From Strigamia acuminata (taxonomy: Eukaryota > Arthropoda > Chilopoda > Geophilomorpha > Linotaeniidae), in NCBI GenBank assembly GCA_949358305.1, contig OX442316.1:17608001-17672000 (forward strand): a stretch of DNA of 64,000 nt, given 5' to 3'. Below are positions 25,591 through 36,519 of this stretch, one piece after another. The notes beneath the pieces are model-generated. The model saw nothing but the letters and a program-made list of their open reading frames with translations, did not search any database and had not been told where the DNA came from. Position 1 is the stretch's first letter. Each line of letters begins with the position of its first letter. A program made the translations under genes and the position numbers.

Positions 25591-25743
25591 TACAGTTGAG
25601 TCTCGTTACAACGAATCGCAAGGGACTCGAAAAATCGGTTCGTTATAACGAAAGTTTGTTTTATCAAATTTTTTAAATGTGGTGTTCTATGGCCAACCAA
25701 CCAAGCCATTTTAAAGTATTTGTTATAACGAGGTTCGACTGTA
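25591..25743. mobile_element. Tigger/pogo-type MITE, 153 bp
   Basis: TA target duplications flank inverted ends: left CAGTTGAGTCTCGTTACAAC, right (reverse complement) CAGTCGAACCTCGTTATAAC. These ends are typical of Tigger-like TA-inserting elements. The inside has no ORF. A related, inverted and diverged copy lies at 40982-41077, and a shortened one at 11465-11535. Confidence 0.8.
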
Positions 25744-26915
25744 TTTTTTAAACCAGTGATAGCTGTTTACAGCGAGCACTGATAGTACCAAAGTAAAGTG
25801 GTTGAGAAGTAGTTGCCCTGATAGGTTTCGCTGTAAACCATTTATTTGTCCGAGTTTGCCAAATTAGATTTAAACACTCTTTGAATTATTTATCAATGGA
25901 AATTGGGTAATTTGCATGCCAGCCTAATGCGATTGACATTCATACGATTAGTTCGACGTGTACGTCTGTATTGATTAATACGATTTTCTATTCACTTCTA
26001 TCTTGAATGTATTCATCTATTTTCCTATCTCTTTCCTTCTTTTTTTGTGAATGGTATTTTGCACCTATCGACAGATTCGAGCTGGAGACGGATTCTGAAA
26101 GCTTCTTTTTTTATCACCTTATTCAATGAGAGAGCGGACTATTTCTGCTTTCATTTTCAATTTTATGCTGGTTGGATTTGAAAGAAGGGAAATTCACATG
26201 GCAATTGAAATGCTAACTTAAAAAAAAAATACAATTTAAGAGAGTTTCTGGAGTGATCTTTAAACAATGGTTTTTCTCAGATGAAAGGTTTAGCTTAACA
26301 ATAGATTCAAGAGGTGGTTATATTTGGTTTAGATTTTATTTGTTCTTGCCCAGAAATTGTCAAAGGTTTTCAATAGGACTGTTGGGTGAAATGGAATTTT
26401 GTGCAATCAGCGAGAGCTATGACTGTATAAACAAATCCCAGGGTCCTTTATATTCCTAATGGAGTATTTTCACTTGGAGAATGATACTGAGTGTGTCTTA
26501 AGTTGATCCAAGGGGAGTATGGTGAGTGGATTCAACAGCATTGTGCTGTATATGCAGTAGTGTTATGCGCATTAGACGCCTTAGAGCTTCTCAATGGGCA
26601 GAGGGCGCTGATGATGAAGATTACATCAGTATGCATCTGGCATCCCAGATCCAATCAGAATGAGCTCAGGATAATACGTGAGATGAGTGTAATCTTTTAA
26701 GTCTGAAGTGTGAATAAACCTTTCGGTCATTTGCAACATAGATCAATATTACAACCGACACTATAGAGCGGTCGAGTATTCATGTTGAAATTTTTATCGA
26801 AATGTGTTGATGTTTTATGAATTTTATCAAGAATTATTCAATTTTTATCAATATTTGTTGATATTAATTGAAATTGAATCGAGTTTTTATTTAAATTTGC
26901 TGAATTTGTCTATCG
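25744..26915. other. Gene-poor DNA
   Basis: No supported gene. Open frames at 26253-26459 and 26491-26700 lack domains. Confidence 0.4.
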
Positions 26916-27265
26916 TACTGCCTTGAACAATGGCCCGGGCGTTTAATTTTTTTTTTGACTCGCCCGTTAGGCGCTTATTCAAATTCAAAACCAGGCGATT
27001 ATTTAAACCAGGCCTCTATCCAAAAAAAAAGTTGCTGATTCCGAACGTTTCGTTTGTTGAGGTTTTGTCCGTCGAAGTTTCTTCCAAAAGGCTACTAAAA
27101 ACCGTTTTTAATAACCGTTTTTAAAGTATTTTCCGGTTAACTCGGCGTTTAAACGCGCCTGGCGTTTATTTGAGGCCGGCGCTTATTGGTTTTTCGAGTG
27201 GCGGTTGCCAGGCGCTTAATCAAGAGCCGGCGCTTAATTGCGCTCGGCCATTGTTCATGGCAGTA
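26916..27265. mobile_element. MITE, 350 bp, TIR CTGCC(T/A)TGAACAATGGCC
   Basis: TA duplications (26916-26917 and 27264-27265) flank inverted ends: left CTGCCTTGAACAATGGCCC, right reverse complement CTGCCATGAACAATGGCCG. The ends are followed by several GGCGCTTATT or GGCGTTTA motifs in both orientations, i.e. subterminal repeats. No transposase is present. Confidence 0.78.
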
Positions 27266-28900
27266 CTGTATTTATAACATAATTTATTGAATCCAGCCAG
27301 GGCCGTCTTAACACTTTTCAGCACCTTGGGCTAATAAAAATCAGGCGCCCATAGCCAGGTGCCCTTCTACACCCGGCGGTCCTGGGCTGCAGCCCAGTTA
27401 GCCCAATGGTAAAGGTGGGCCTGAATCGAGCCTTTTCACTTACACATCGCATGCTTCACTTTTTACCGGCATGCCAGTAATTCAATTTTAGCTGAGAATT
27501 TGCAAAGTTGGAAATTTTAGTTACAGTGGATTGCGGCTTAAAGCGGGGTAACTCGGTACGTCGGTAAGCTTGAGACCTGCACTATTTTTGCTAATTTCTG
27601 CACTATTTCAAGTTTTGTTTGTGGCGTGAGATTAATTTTGAATCCAAAAAAAAGATTGCGCATTTTTCTCACTTGAATATCGATTGTCATATCTCCCGGG
27701 TCAAAACCTTGATGGATAGCAAGGTGTTAATCTGTCTGAATGTAGTGGACTTGACTAATCATTTTACTAATTACGAATGGAAACACTTATTTGAAAATCT
27801 AGCAGCGTAAATCATGATGCAAGCCACAATTTCTTGAACTGTTTTCCCTGTGATAATTAAATTGAATTAGTGTGAGAAGAATCTGGCCCAGTAGCTGGCC
27901 AATTTCTACAATTTATTCATTAGTTTTCAGTTTGGTCTTTAATGCTCTTAGAGAATTGAATACATCTGGTAAATTAGAGATAATGGAGATATGTCTGTAG
28001 AAACAAAGTTTGTCGATTAAACAGATAAATCTTTTCCTACAGAGGTTAAACGGGATAAAGAATTAAGGCAATGGCTACATTCATGTCCGACATGAACGTA
28101 TTATTTTATTGACGTGCTGTGATTGGTTGAGATCTGTCGATGTCGGTTCGTTTCCTCAACGCACGTTTTCTCAAAACAAATTAACCGTTTTGGTGCAATA
28201 ATTCCTTTGTTGCACCAAAATATGCCAAATGCGCATATCTGCTCGCAACCCCCAAACCATGGATTCAGGCCTTGGTCTTGAAGAGGACAAGACGGCAAAA
28301 ATTGAAGTAATTTATTGGAATTTATACAGAAATTGAAGCAAACTGTTTGTGACTTAAACTTTGAGTGCACCTAATGATTTAGAGCCGTGGTGTTTATTTA
28401 GTAACCGCTGGTTTTTAGTGTCGCGTTATCAGAGCAAACTTGAGGACGGTGTTTGTGATAGCATCTGACTGATGTTGCAACCACGAGCGTTTTACGTATG
28501 TCAAGTCATGTTAACAAGGCATTAGTAAAGGTGCCGCATTCTGTAGCAAAGACCTCCATTTACGTCTTGCGTATGCTGAGAGATGCTTTGTTGACACCAG
28601 ACACAATGTGGATACAGTTCAGGACTTCTAAACATCAAACACTTCACTTTTGCGACTTTATAAGTTGAACATTTTTGCAGAAGTCAATAAATGTGGTTCT
28701 ACTGTATTCTGGGGCCCCATTAATAACTTTTGTCCGAGGCCCCGCACAACCTCCGACCGGTTTCTGTTCATTTCCCAGTCTAGACATTCCGCAGAGTCCC
28801 AGCTTTAGAAACGCTTGTTAACCATTGTACTGGGGGCTTTAAACACGTGTTTTTGCATTCAAAAAATTGGCTGTCTAAAATATTCGTGTTTGTTTTACAG
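27266..28900. other. Gene-poor DNA upstream of a candidate mini-exon
   Basis: No supported gene. 27361-27415 contains a short GC-rich palindromic patch (CTGGGCTGCAGCCCAG). Confidence 0.4.
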
Positions 28901-28940
28901 GTTTGAAGCGTCTCCGTAGATGCCGTATTCTGAAGAGAAG
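28901..28940 (+). CDS. Candidate first coding mini-exon (MPYSEEK)
   Basis: A good acceptor (GTTTGTTTTACAG) and a perfect donor (GTAAGT) bracket 40 bases. They contain an in-frame ATG at 28920 reading MPYSEEK to the donor, phase 0. This would be a spliced 5'UTR/start exon of a plus-strand gene; no partner exons were identified. It could be chance, as splice-like pairs occur in long AT-rich DNA. Confidence 0.3.
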
Positions 28941-30004
28941 GTAAGTTTGTTTTGATTATAATTATTGTGAATCGATCGGCGTTCCCGTTAGCGCTGTTTT
29001 AGCGATGTAGTTGAAAGAAGCCGAGTGAGGTTTTTAAGAAATTCCTTTCTTTTATTAATTTTATTGGCACGGTGAAAGTGACGTGGGCACTAAGAATTCT
29101 GTCAGCCGTGAAGTGGAAAGCAGATCAATAATTCAGTCGCACTTATCATCAAAAAGAATTGCGTCTACCCCTTTAGAAATGGGGCTTTTGGAGACAGTAA
29201 AAGCGCGTTTTGTCACACCTGCGTCTTTTACCTAGCTACAAGGAACTCTTCACGTTTTAATGGTGCCACTTGCTATTTTTTTTATTTTTTATTTTTTTAT
29301 TTTTTTTTTTTTACCTTTCTTATTCGGCTCACGCATGCGCGTGTTTGACGTGCGCAATTGCAATTTCAATTAAAATGGGTCTCGTGCTGAAGCGGAGTTT
29401 AGGAATGAAAAAGAAGTCGCTGTTTTCACAGGTTGGCGACGCGGAGGTTGCGAACACGGGGGAGGGGTGGATCTTTTCATTTCCTTTAATTAAGAAGTTG
29501 GGCGTTGGCTTTGAGATGCCAATTCATAATAGGCCCTGCTCGCCCGAGACATTTCGTTAAGCTTCATTATTCTCTCCCCACCAAATGTAATCTTGATAGG
29601 CTCTCGTGACGTAATCGGCTTAGTGTTTTAAAAAAAATTGGCGAGTAAAAAAAGTTTTCTGCGAGAAAGTGTGGGGGGAGGTTGGGGGGAGGGGCGGATC
29701 TTTTGTATTTGAGCACCAGATGGCGGATAGATGAGGCGTGTAATTAATTTGATTAAGAAACGCCGTTTTTGGTAGTAAGAGTTGAGGCACACAGTTGGAA
29801 AATGAAGTGAATAAAAGCAAATGAGGTAATTGGTGAGTTATTATTTCGCGGGCTGGATTGAGGTTGATGGGTGTCGGGAAATGAAATGTTGGGCACATGG
29901 ATAGGTTAGGCTTGGCAATTTGTAAAATGGTTTGGAGGGTATTGAATAGCTGAAGGAAATGAGATGGGTCTCATTAATGTCGTGCGGAATCAGGGTTTTA
30001 ACCA
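28941..30004. other. Gene-poor DNA with CTCF-like motif at 29711-29726
   Basis: GAGCACCAGATGGCGG on the plus strand resembles the CTCF consensus. A T-rich tract lies at 29276-29312. No supported exon. Confidence 0.4.
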
Positions 30005-30345
30005 CTTATAACGTGATTGGAAGAAGGCCGACCGAGGAGATCGCCTGATCCCATTTGAACACACAAGTTAAGCAGCATTTGGACTGTCAGTACTTGGATG
30101 GCTGACCTCGTCTTTTTGTCAGATTTAAGACGGGTTCATCTGCTGGAATCTATCTTCTTTAACGTGGTTTTTGCGGTTTTTCCAGCTCTCGGTGCGAATG
30201 CAAGGCTTGGTCCATCAAGAAGTCGTCTCTGGAAGGTCGCTGGTGTACTCAGATGGGCTAATATCCTGGACAAGCATTCTCCCTTTGGGGTCGTGAGTTT
30301 GGGTCGTTGTTAATTATTGTAATAAGAGTAATAATAATAAAGGTA
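30005..30345 (+). mobile_element. 5S-rRNA-derived SINE (SINE3-like) or 5S pseudogene
   Basis: Positions about 30038-30110 resemble 5S rRNA: GATCGCCTGATC, then AAGTTAAGCAGC (box A region) and AGTACTTGGATGGCTGACC (box C region), in the right order and spacing for the internal RNA polymerase III promoter. The 3' half of a 5S gene is replaced by unrelated sequence, and the segment ends in a TAATAATAATAAA tail. That arrangement is typical of 5S-derived SINEs. The element boundaries are estimated. Confidence 0.6.
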
Positions 30346-30961
30346 GTCCACAAAGGGTTGTTTACACAGGAAATGAGTTTAATTCTATGGTGAACAATTT
30401 TTTTAAAGATTTTGTGGGTGAGCTGTGCTTTAAAATTTAAATGTATGGATTTTTAGGCTTAAATTTGATAGTTTTTGATGCCATTATTTGTCAATTTTTT
30501 TTATTGAACTAAAAATTAGTTTTTCGGTTTTTTTTTTATTCTTTCTGTATTAAATTAGGAAGTGAATTATTTGATGGCAAACGGTTGAATCAAACTTGTA
30601 ATTTAGACAATTTTAATGGGTTTAGGTTCAAAATCCGCAGACTAGTTATTTGATACGTGAATTTTTCAAATCATTCTATACGAGCTGCAGTTTTCCAAAA
30701 ACAAAATACACTGGAAAAAAAAGCAAATTTACTTTCTTGTAAAGCATTGTAAATATAAAGTTAGTTGGATTTTACAACTTTGGAAATTAGATTTACGATC
30801 AATTGAAAATTAGATTTTTCTCAACACATTTACAATCTAGGAAAGAGACCATGACCAGAAAATCGTAATATTGAAATAACAAATGGTACTTGTATCGCAT
30901 TTGTGCACAACACAAAAATGGCGTCCTATAGTAATCGTTATAGATTGAATTAAGGCACAAG
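30346..30961. other. Intergenic DNA
   Basis: AT-rich; no supported gene. Confidence 0.4.
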
Positions 30962-31165
30962 ATTGTTGATGGACACAATGAACATTTTTTGTTCGATAAG
31001 TGAAGGGGCAACGCCAAAATTGTTCACACTTTGTTCTTGAAGACAAAAGTATACTTTACCAAACTATAACTTACCGTTGCCGTGCCTAAATAAAATTTGG
31101 GAGCGACACTTTGTTGGACAGGTAAAACGTCACTATAGGTAGATTTTTCACTCATAATTGGTCGT
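30962..31165 (-). pseudogene. MPEG1-like exon 2 remnant, internally deleted
   Basis: On the minus strand the right part (about 30985-31065) reads like the 3' end of exon 2 (GKVYFCLQEQ, then a diverged tail). The left part (31110-31165) resembles the NPLTG..SCP region of the same exon with most of the domain missing between. There is no exon 1. A sister fragment lies at 36178-36370. The E 3' flank follows at 31170-31313. Confidence 0.65.
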
Positions 31166-31313
31166 GTGATTGGACATGTTGAACTTTATTCTTAGCATAT
31201 TACTTACATACTTGTCTAATATTATGGACAACAAGAGTACATTTAATATATAGTTTTCAAACAGATTATTATATGAAGATCTGTGAAGATCTTTTTCATA
31301 GATCTCAAATTGC

Positions 31314-33058
31314 CTATGAACAATGTGACGAACAATGTGCTGGACAAGTTGAAAGATTTTCAAATGGAAGTCGGATAAGTGAAGGGACAACGTCCACATT
31401 TTTCACATTTTGTTCTTGAAGACAGTAATACACTTTACCATATTTAATTGTATCGCGGCCTGTTGCGTACATTTCGATGCCGTATGGTGCAGCAAAATGT
31501 CTTTTATAACCGTTTGGGCATTGGTAATCTGTTTCGACGGTGGCAAAACCTCCAAAAGGCAATGCGTATTGTTTTGCTAAATCGTTGTCAGTGCTACTAA
31601 AGCAAAATACCCAGTCTAACAGAGGTAAACTTAAAGGTGTATAAAACTGAGGACAAGTTTTGTTCTTTGTATGAATATTGTCTACGTAAGTGTTATGAAA
31701 TCCACCAAATAGGTAACTTGGCCCAACCGAGGCATTTGCCAATGCCAAACATGAAACGTAACTCTGCTCCCAGTAAACATCGCCAAAGTAATTGTGTTCG
31801 GAAATAAAAACTTGGGATTGAAAGTTTGTTGGACAGGAAAACGTGCCTGTAAGTGGATTTATCGTTCCTTCTTGGTTTTCTTTTTTAATATGTCGAGTTT
31901 CAAAAATACAATAAGCTCCGCCAAAGATATAATCGGAAACTACAGATTTGCAAGAACCGTCGTCGAAATTCGCACCAAAGTCAAAATTGCTCGATTTTGG
32001 TCGGGTGCAGCCACGATGAGTATTCCGTCTGCAAAAAGGATACGAGTTATTTTTATTCAACCTCAATCATAGAAAAGAGAAAAATGAACAACTTACGTAT
32101 AATAATCGCGAATAACGTCACTAAACATTTGTCTCACTCTGACGAGCAGCGAACTCGAGGCTCCGGCAAAGTTTGAAGAAGTGACCAAATTGAACAGCAA
32201 ATCCCCCGACTTATCAATGGCTACCAAACAATCGGTCACTTCATCTTCGTCCCAATTGAGACCACCAAAGAAGCGAATCTTTTTTTCCAATATAGCGTCG
32301 TTGTATTCAGTAAACAGTGAAGAATCCACGTCTTCTTTGTGTTTCCAAGCAAAACCCGTATATTTTGAGGCTGATAAGATTCTGCTTCTGTTCCCGCCGT
32401 AGACTTTTAAAAATCTTTCCTGTATGTAATCGTCCTTGACAGCAACACCTCCAACGTCGACACTTTTGATACGATGAGTGCCGTAATCGCTTACGATTAT
32501 TTCGGTAAGAAATCTGGCCTGCTCGGTGTTGTTACTCTCGAGGGCCCTCATTACTGTCAGGAACTTCTCCGTAACGTCATCAAGCATTGTAGCATCGGAT
32601 GTGGTATATAAGCGATAAACCACTTGGCTTAGTTTGCTTCTGCAAGTAAAGGCTTCGTGCTTAATTTGAAGAGCTTTCATTTCTTGGTAGTTGTTGGAAA
32701 GTGAGTAATAGAGTGGCAGGAATTGTTCCGGCCAAACGTCCGTTGCTACTTTGAATCCGGCAGATGTGGGCGCGGTGTAATCCGACCAGTGGTCGAATAT
32801 TTGCGACGTGACTTTTATCTCTTGCGCATTTAGTGGCACGGCAAAAGTGTTGTCCGGGATCAAGAATCGTCCATCGTTGGTCAATTTACACTGATCGTAG
32901 GTGAGCTGCATTACCTGCTTGGTATCTTTGTTGGTAAGCGCGTCCCATCCTGAGCCGGGTACGGTTCTCAACCTGGGAACAGAAGGGCACATCTGCACAT
33001 TGGTGATAATCCAAATGAAAAAGGCAGCGTGGAAGAATGTGCTTCTAGTCGACATCAT
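31314..33058 (-). CDS. MPEG1-like MACPF protein, paralog E
   Basis: Exons 33058-32097 and 32028-31314 join over a 68-bp intron (GTAAGT...TTTTTGCAG) to give 558 aa. The start MMSTRSTFFHAAFF matches the signal peptide of F; the longer in-frame ATG at 33136 adds a non-signal extension and is rejected. E belongs to a second subtype with F: CPSVPRLR, GSGWDALTNKD and YGTHR instead of YGTHY. Its hinge keeps both glycines (SVDVGG), unlike the other paralogs. The P2-like domain runs from RNTHRGC to YYCLQEQ. The tail extends to LSTCPAHCSSHCS, a CxxxCxxxC motif shared only with F. No membrane anchor. Confidence 0.86.
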
Positions 33059-33180
33059 TTTGCAAATGCATGGGATTGAATGAGAGATGTGTATGAAGCG
33101 AACGCTTGGAATTTGAACTAACCAGGTTAATAACATTTTGGGTGGCGATTCTTTGAATTAATTTTGGGTATGCAATTCCA

Positions 33181-33191
33181 CGTAATATAAA
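33181..33191 (-). promoter_or_regulatory. TATA-like element of paralog E
   Basis: TTTATATTACG on the minus strand, about 125 bp upstream of the ATG. It is conserved at 38392-38402 upstream of gene F together with GGAA(T/C)TG.ATACCCAAAAT. Confidence 0.35.
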
Positions 33192-33257
33192 AAGGAGTAA
33201 AGTTCAATAGCAAAGTACAAAATTCATCTTTTGTATCAATTTATTTATCTATTACAA

Positions 33258-35303
33258 TAGGGGGTTTCATTAATTAAGCAATTTTGTAATTTTGCAACTT
33301 TAGCAATTTTGCACTTTTGGATTTGTCACGTGATATCAGTTCCACCAATCATGTGCATAATTGCAAAAACACAAAACAGAAAAAATACACAATCACAAAA
33401 TCAAAGGTAGTTTTGCTATTTTGGCAAAAATGGCAGCAGCCAAACTCAATCCAAGTGGCCATCACAAATTGTGATTAATAATTAGTTTCAAAAACAATCT
33501 CATAATTTTGCAATTTTGCAATTATTTAAATACCGTATATCTTCGGGTATAATACGACCCTGCGTATAATACGACCCCCCCATTTTAAGGCTCCATTTTT
33601 GTAATAAACGGTGTTACGCGCTTATAATACGAGTTAGAATTTTCAAAAGAAAAATTTATTTATTTAAAAGGAAATTTTAAAAGTCGAGAAATTCTTCCTC
33701 CTTTTCTGAGTCATTGAACATTTTTTTAATGAACTCATCATTAGAAATTGTGTCCTCATACGAAAAACGCTTACGTTTGTTGGATTGTTGCATTGTTGGT
33801 TGGTTGGATGGTTGGATTGCCGGCTGGTTGTAATGTAAGCGATACCGGCAAACAACTACGAACTTAATTTTCAGTATAGGTAAAACGTACGTATTCGGTA
33901 TGTCGTGCGTTGTATTAATTTTTTTTTTTTTTGGTATTATGCGCGTATAATACGACCCCCCCAATTAGAGCCGAGAAATTTGCAATAAATTTCTCGTATT
34001 ATACCCGAAGATATACGGTAGTCACGTGACTTCCTATCCACCATATTAGGTTATAGTTATATCCAACCAATTTTAAAATGTGATGCAAAAAAACTAGTTC
34101 TTATTTGTGTGATGGAACAAAATATTTTTTAATAAGGTGCATTTTAATAAATACTAGCTGTTCACCCACAAAGCCAAAGCCATAGATCAGACAAATGTAT
34201 ACAACCAAATCATAAAATAAATTTTTGCAAAACTAAACCAAACCCATAATAATGCAACCCAAACCCAAACCACACCAAACCAAAACCAATGCCAATCTGG
34301 CCAATACCCAAACACAATCAAACCCAAAAGTTAACCTAAACCCAACGCCAATCCAGCCAATTCAATTTTGGCCCAAACCACTGCAACCTGCTTTTTTGTC
34401 CTCCTTTATTATTCAACCACTTTTTCCAACTTTTTCTTATAAATCAACCCAAAAAAGATCGTTTTTTCCAAAATTTAAAGTCAACGGTTAATCCGATCAA
34501 AAAGTTATCTGTACCATCGTTTTCAGCGGGATTTTCTTCTCTGGAAACCTGTTTTAAACATTTCATTCGGTTAATTTTACGAATTTTTGGTTTTGTCATG
34601 GTCGAATCTCGAATCCAAATTCTGCACCAAATTTCCAAATTTTCCCATTCGGTCCCCCGCTAAGATGGCCCGAATCGGCACTTTTCCTCGCCCGAATCAA
34701 AAAATAAAAAATACAGGTTTGTGCAGAATTGTCTCCTCTTCAAAATGAGCTTGGTTCCATAATTTTCCGAGCTCATCTTGACATAGAAAACAATAAAAAA
34801 CGATACGCGACGAACATTTCCGCCTGAATTTCCATTCGGGCACCCGCTAAAATCGCCCTGAATCGCCCTGAATCGGTACTTTTTTTTACCCGAATCAAAG
34901 TATTGAGTTTCCTAGCTGTTATACAGTCATGGATGCATCAGCATTTTGATGATATACAAGGATACAAGTTGGCCACTTAGATAGAGCTTGAATGCCTCCA
35001 TTTTGTTTTGAGTTTCACAAGCCTCAAAATCACTTCTTATCAAAATCACAAAAACTACCTTTTAGATGTTTTTGGGATTTTGTGTTTTTACTCTTTTGTG
35101 CTTTAGTGAATGTGAATGTGATTGGTAGAACAGATATCACATGACAATACTCAAAAATCACAAAATTGTCCAGATCACACAATTGCAAAATTGACTGGGT
35201 TAATTCAATGTAAACTCATTTTTGGAGGCATCAAAAAATAATGATTTTGTGATTAATGCAAAATCACAAAATTGCAAAATCATTCATATAATGAAACCCC
35301 CTA
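33258..35303. mobile_element. 2-kb inverted-repeat element, TIR GGGGGTTTCATTA, TA duplication
   Basis: The left end TAGGGGGTTTCATTA is mirrored by TAATGAAACCCCCTA at the right. The similarity extends through arms of about 200-330 bp (left 33258-33462, right 34966-35303), sharing GTGATATC.GTTC.ACCAATCA, AAAACACAAAA and AAGTGGCC blocks in opposite orientation. The interior includes a nested element (33531-34020), an AACCC/AAACC-rich tract (34245-34380) and two copies of a segment with CCCGAATC and CGGCACTTTT or CGGTACTTTT (about 34640 and 34840). No intact transposase. Arm-like fragments recur near 23390 and 61484. Confidence 0.7.
33531..34020 (-). mobile_element. Internally deleted pogo-like element nested in the larger one
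   Basis: TA duplications flank a perfect 25-bp inverted repeat whose first 20 bases are CCGTATATCTTCGGGTATAA. Repeated TATAATACGACCC motifs lie inside both ends. A minus-strand frame ends in KRKRFSYEDTISND and an acidic tail (SEKEEEFLDF), reminiscent of the C-terminus of pogo/Tigger transposases; the catalytic part is missing. The perfect TIR suggests fairly recent movement. Confidence 0.75.
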
Positions 35304-35569
35304 ATGTTTTAGAATATTTAAATTCATGAGCATTTTATTTTTCAATAATAATAATAATAATAAATTTTTATTTTCAATATTGGATATCTCATTTTTGCGA
35401 GTTGCAGACTTCAAATCAAAATTATTCTTAAAGATAAACATTTAGTGATATACATGTTCTCAGTCAGTTATTATATTATGGTAACAAAAGTACATTAAAA
35501 TACAGTTTTCAGTTGTTAGGCGCATAAGATTATTATATGGTTGTGAAAAAGTTTTCTATACATTTCAAA
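35304..35569. other. Intergenic DNA, G-type 3' flank
   Basis: An (AAT)n run at about 35345-35361 and a 35380-35569 stretch closely match the 3' flank of gene G at 38735-38935. They belong to the dead G-like copy that follows. Confidence 0.5.
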
Positions 35570-36173
35570 TTGTCTATGGAAATCGGATTAGCAAACGCAC
35601 AACGCCCATATTTTGCACATTTTGTTCTGGAAGACAATACTATACTTTACCATAGTTTATGTCGTCGTGCACTGATGCGTCTGTAAAACAGATTCAAGTT
35701 TATTTTTATATTCAGTCTGTTATGTATTCAACTTGCCATGCCTTGTGATTTTATTGCATCAATTGTTATAAACTTACAAGTTGCTAGACAACAAATACAT
35801 TGTATCAATATACATAGAGAATAAACAACACGTCAACCCCGCCATTACGGGCTGAGACATCTCATCTTTCCGATAACTAAATCTTTGCTTGTTCTCCCTT
35901 GTCTGATCATCAGCATCAGTGTCTACCACCAATGCAGATGACGCGGGGACTCAAATCTCGACAGTAAGGACAAAACACAATCAAAGAAAAAGAGACAAAT
36001 GAATAACTTACGTGTAATAATCGCGAATAACGTCGCTAAACATTTGTCTTGCAGTATTGAGCCTTGCTGCTGGAACTTTTGGGAAGTGAAAAGAAGTTAC
36101 CAAACCGTCTAACTCCTCGCCTGATTTATCAACTGCTACCATACAGTCTGAGATTGCATCTTCATCTTCCCAA
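35570..36173 (-). pseudogene. Dead G-like MPEG1 copy
   Basis: 35570-35690 matches the last part of G exon 2 (YGK.YYCLPEQN...) plus its 3' flank, then breaks. 36012-36173 matches the last 54 codons of G exon 1 (NWEDEDAISDCMVAVDKSGEEL...DVIRDYYT) with the normal donor GTAAGT. The MACPF core, most of the P2-like domain and the signal peptide are missing. About 300 bp of unrelated sequence (35700-35985) lies between. Confidence 0.8.
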
Positions 36174-36370
36174 TTACTACTGAAGACAGTAGTACACTTT
36201 ACCAAACTTTAACTTACCGTTGTCGTGCCTACTGTAAATAAAATTTGGGAGCGAAACTTTGTTGGATAAGTGAACGTCACTATAAGTGGATTTTACACTC
36301 ATAATTAGTCGAATGTTTGGACAGGTAAATGTCGCTATAAGTGGATTTTTTACTCATAATTGGTCGTATG
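36174..36370 (-). pseudogene. Exon 2 remnant, sister of 30962-31165
   Basis: The sequence abuts the dead exon 1 directly at CTACTGAAGACAGTAG. It is nearly parallel to 30990-31165 (TTACCGTTG.CGTGCCTA, AAATTTGGGAGCGA.ACTTTG), with an extra internal duplication of the GGATTTTT.ACTCATAATT block. The junction of two fragments indicates a deletion or unequal exchange. Confidence 0.65.
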
Positions 36371-36519
36371 ATTGAACATGTTGTTGAACTTTATTCTTAG
36401 CATATTACTTACATATTTGTCTAATATTATGGACAACAAGAGTACATTTAAAATATAGTTTTCAAACAGATTATTATATGAAGATCTGCGGAGATCTTTT
36501 TCATAGACCTCAAATTTGC

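Noticed and set aside
27395-27430. tRNA or SINE head suggested by a GC-rich palindrome
   Set aside because: No A box/B box pair or cloverleaf could be formed.
30098-30313. 71-codon plus-strand open frame
   Set aside because: Falls inside the 5S-derived SINE-like element.
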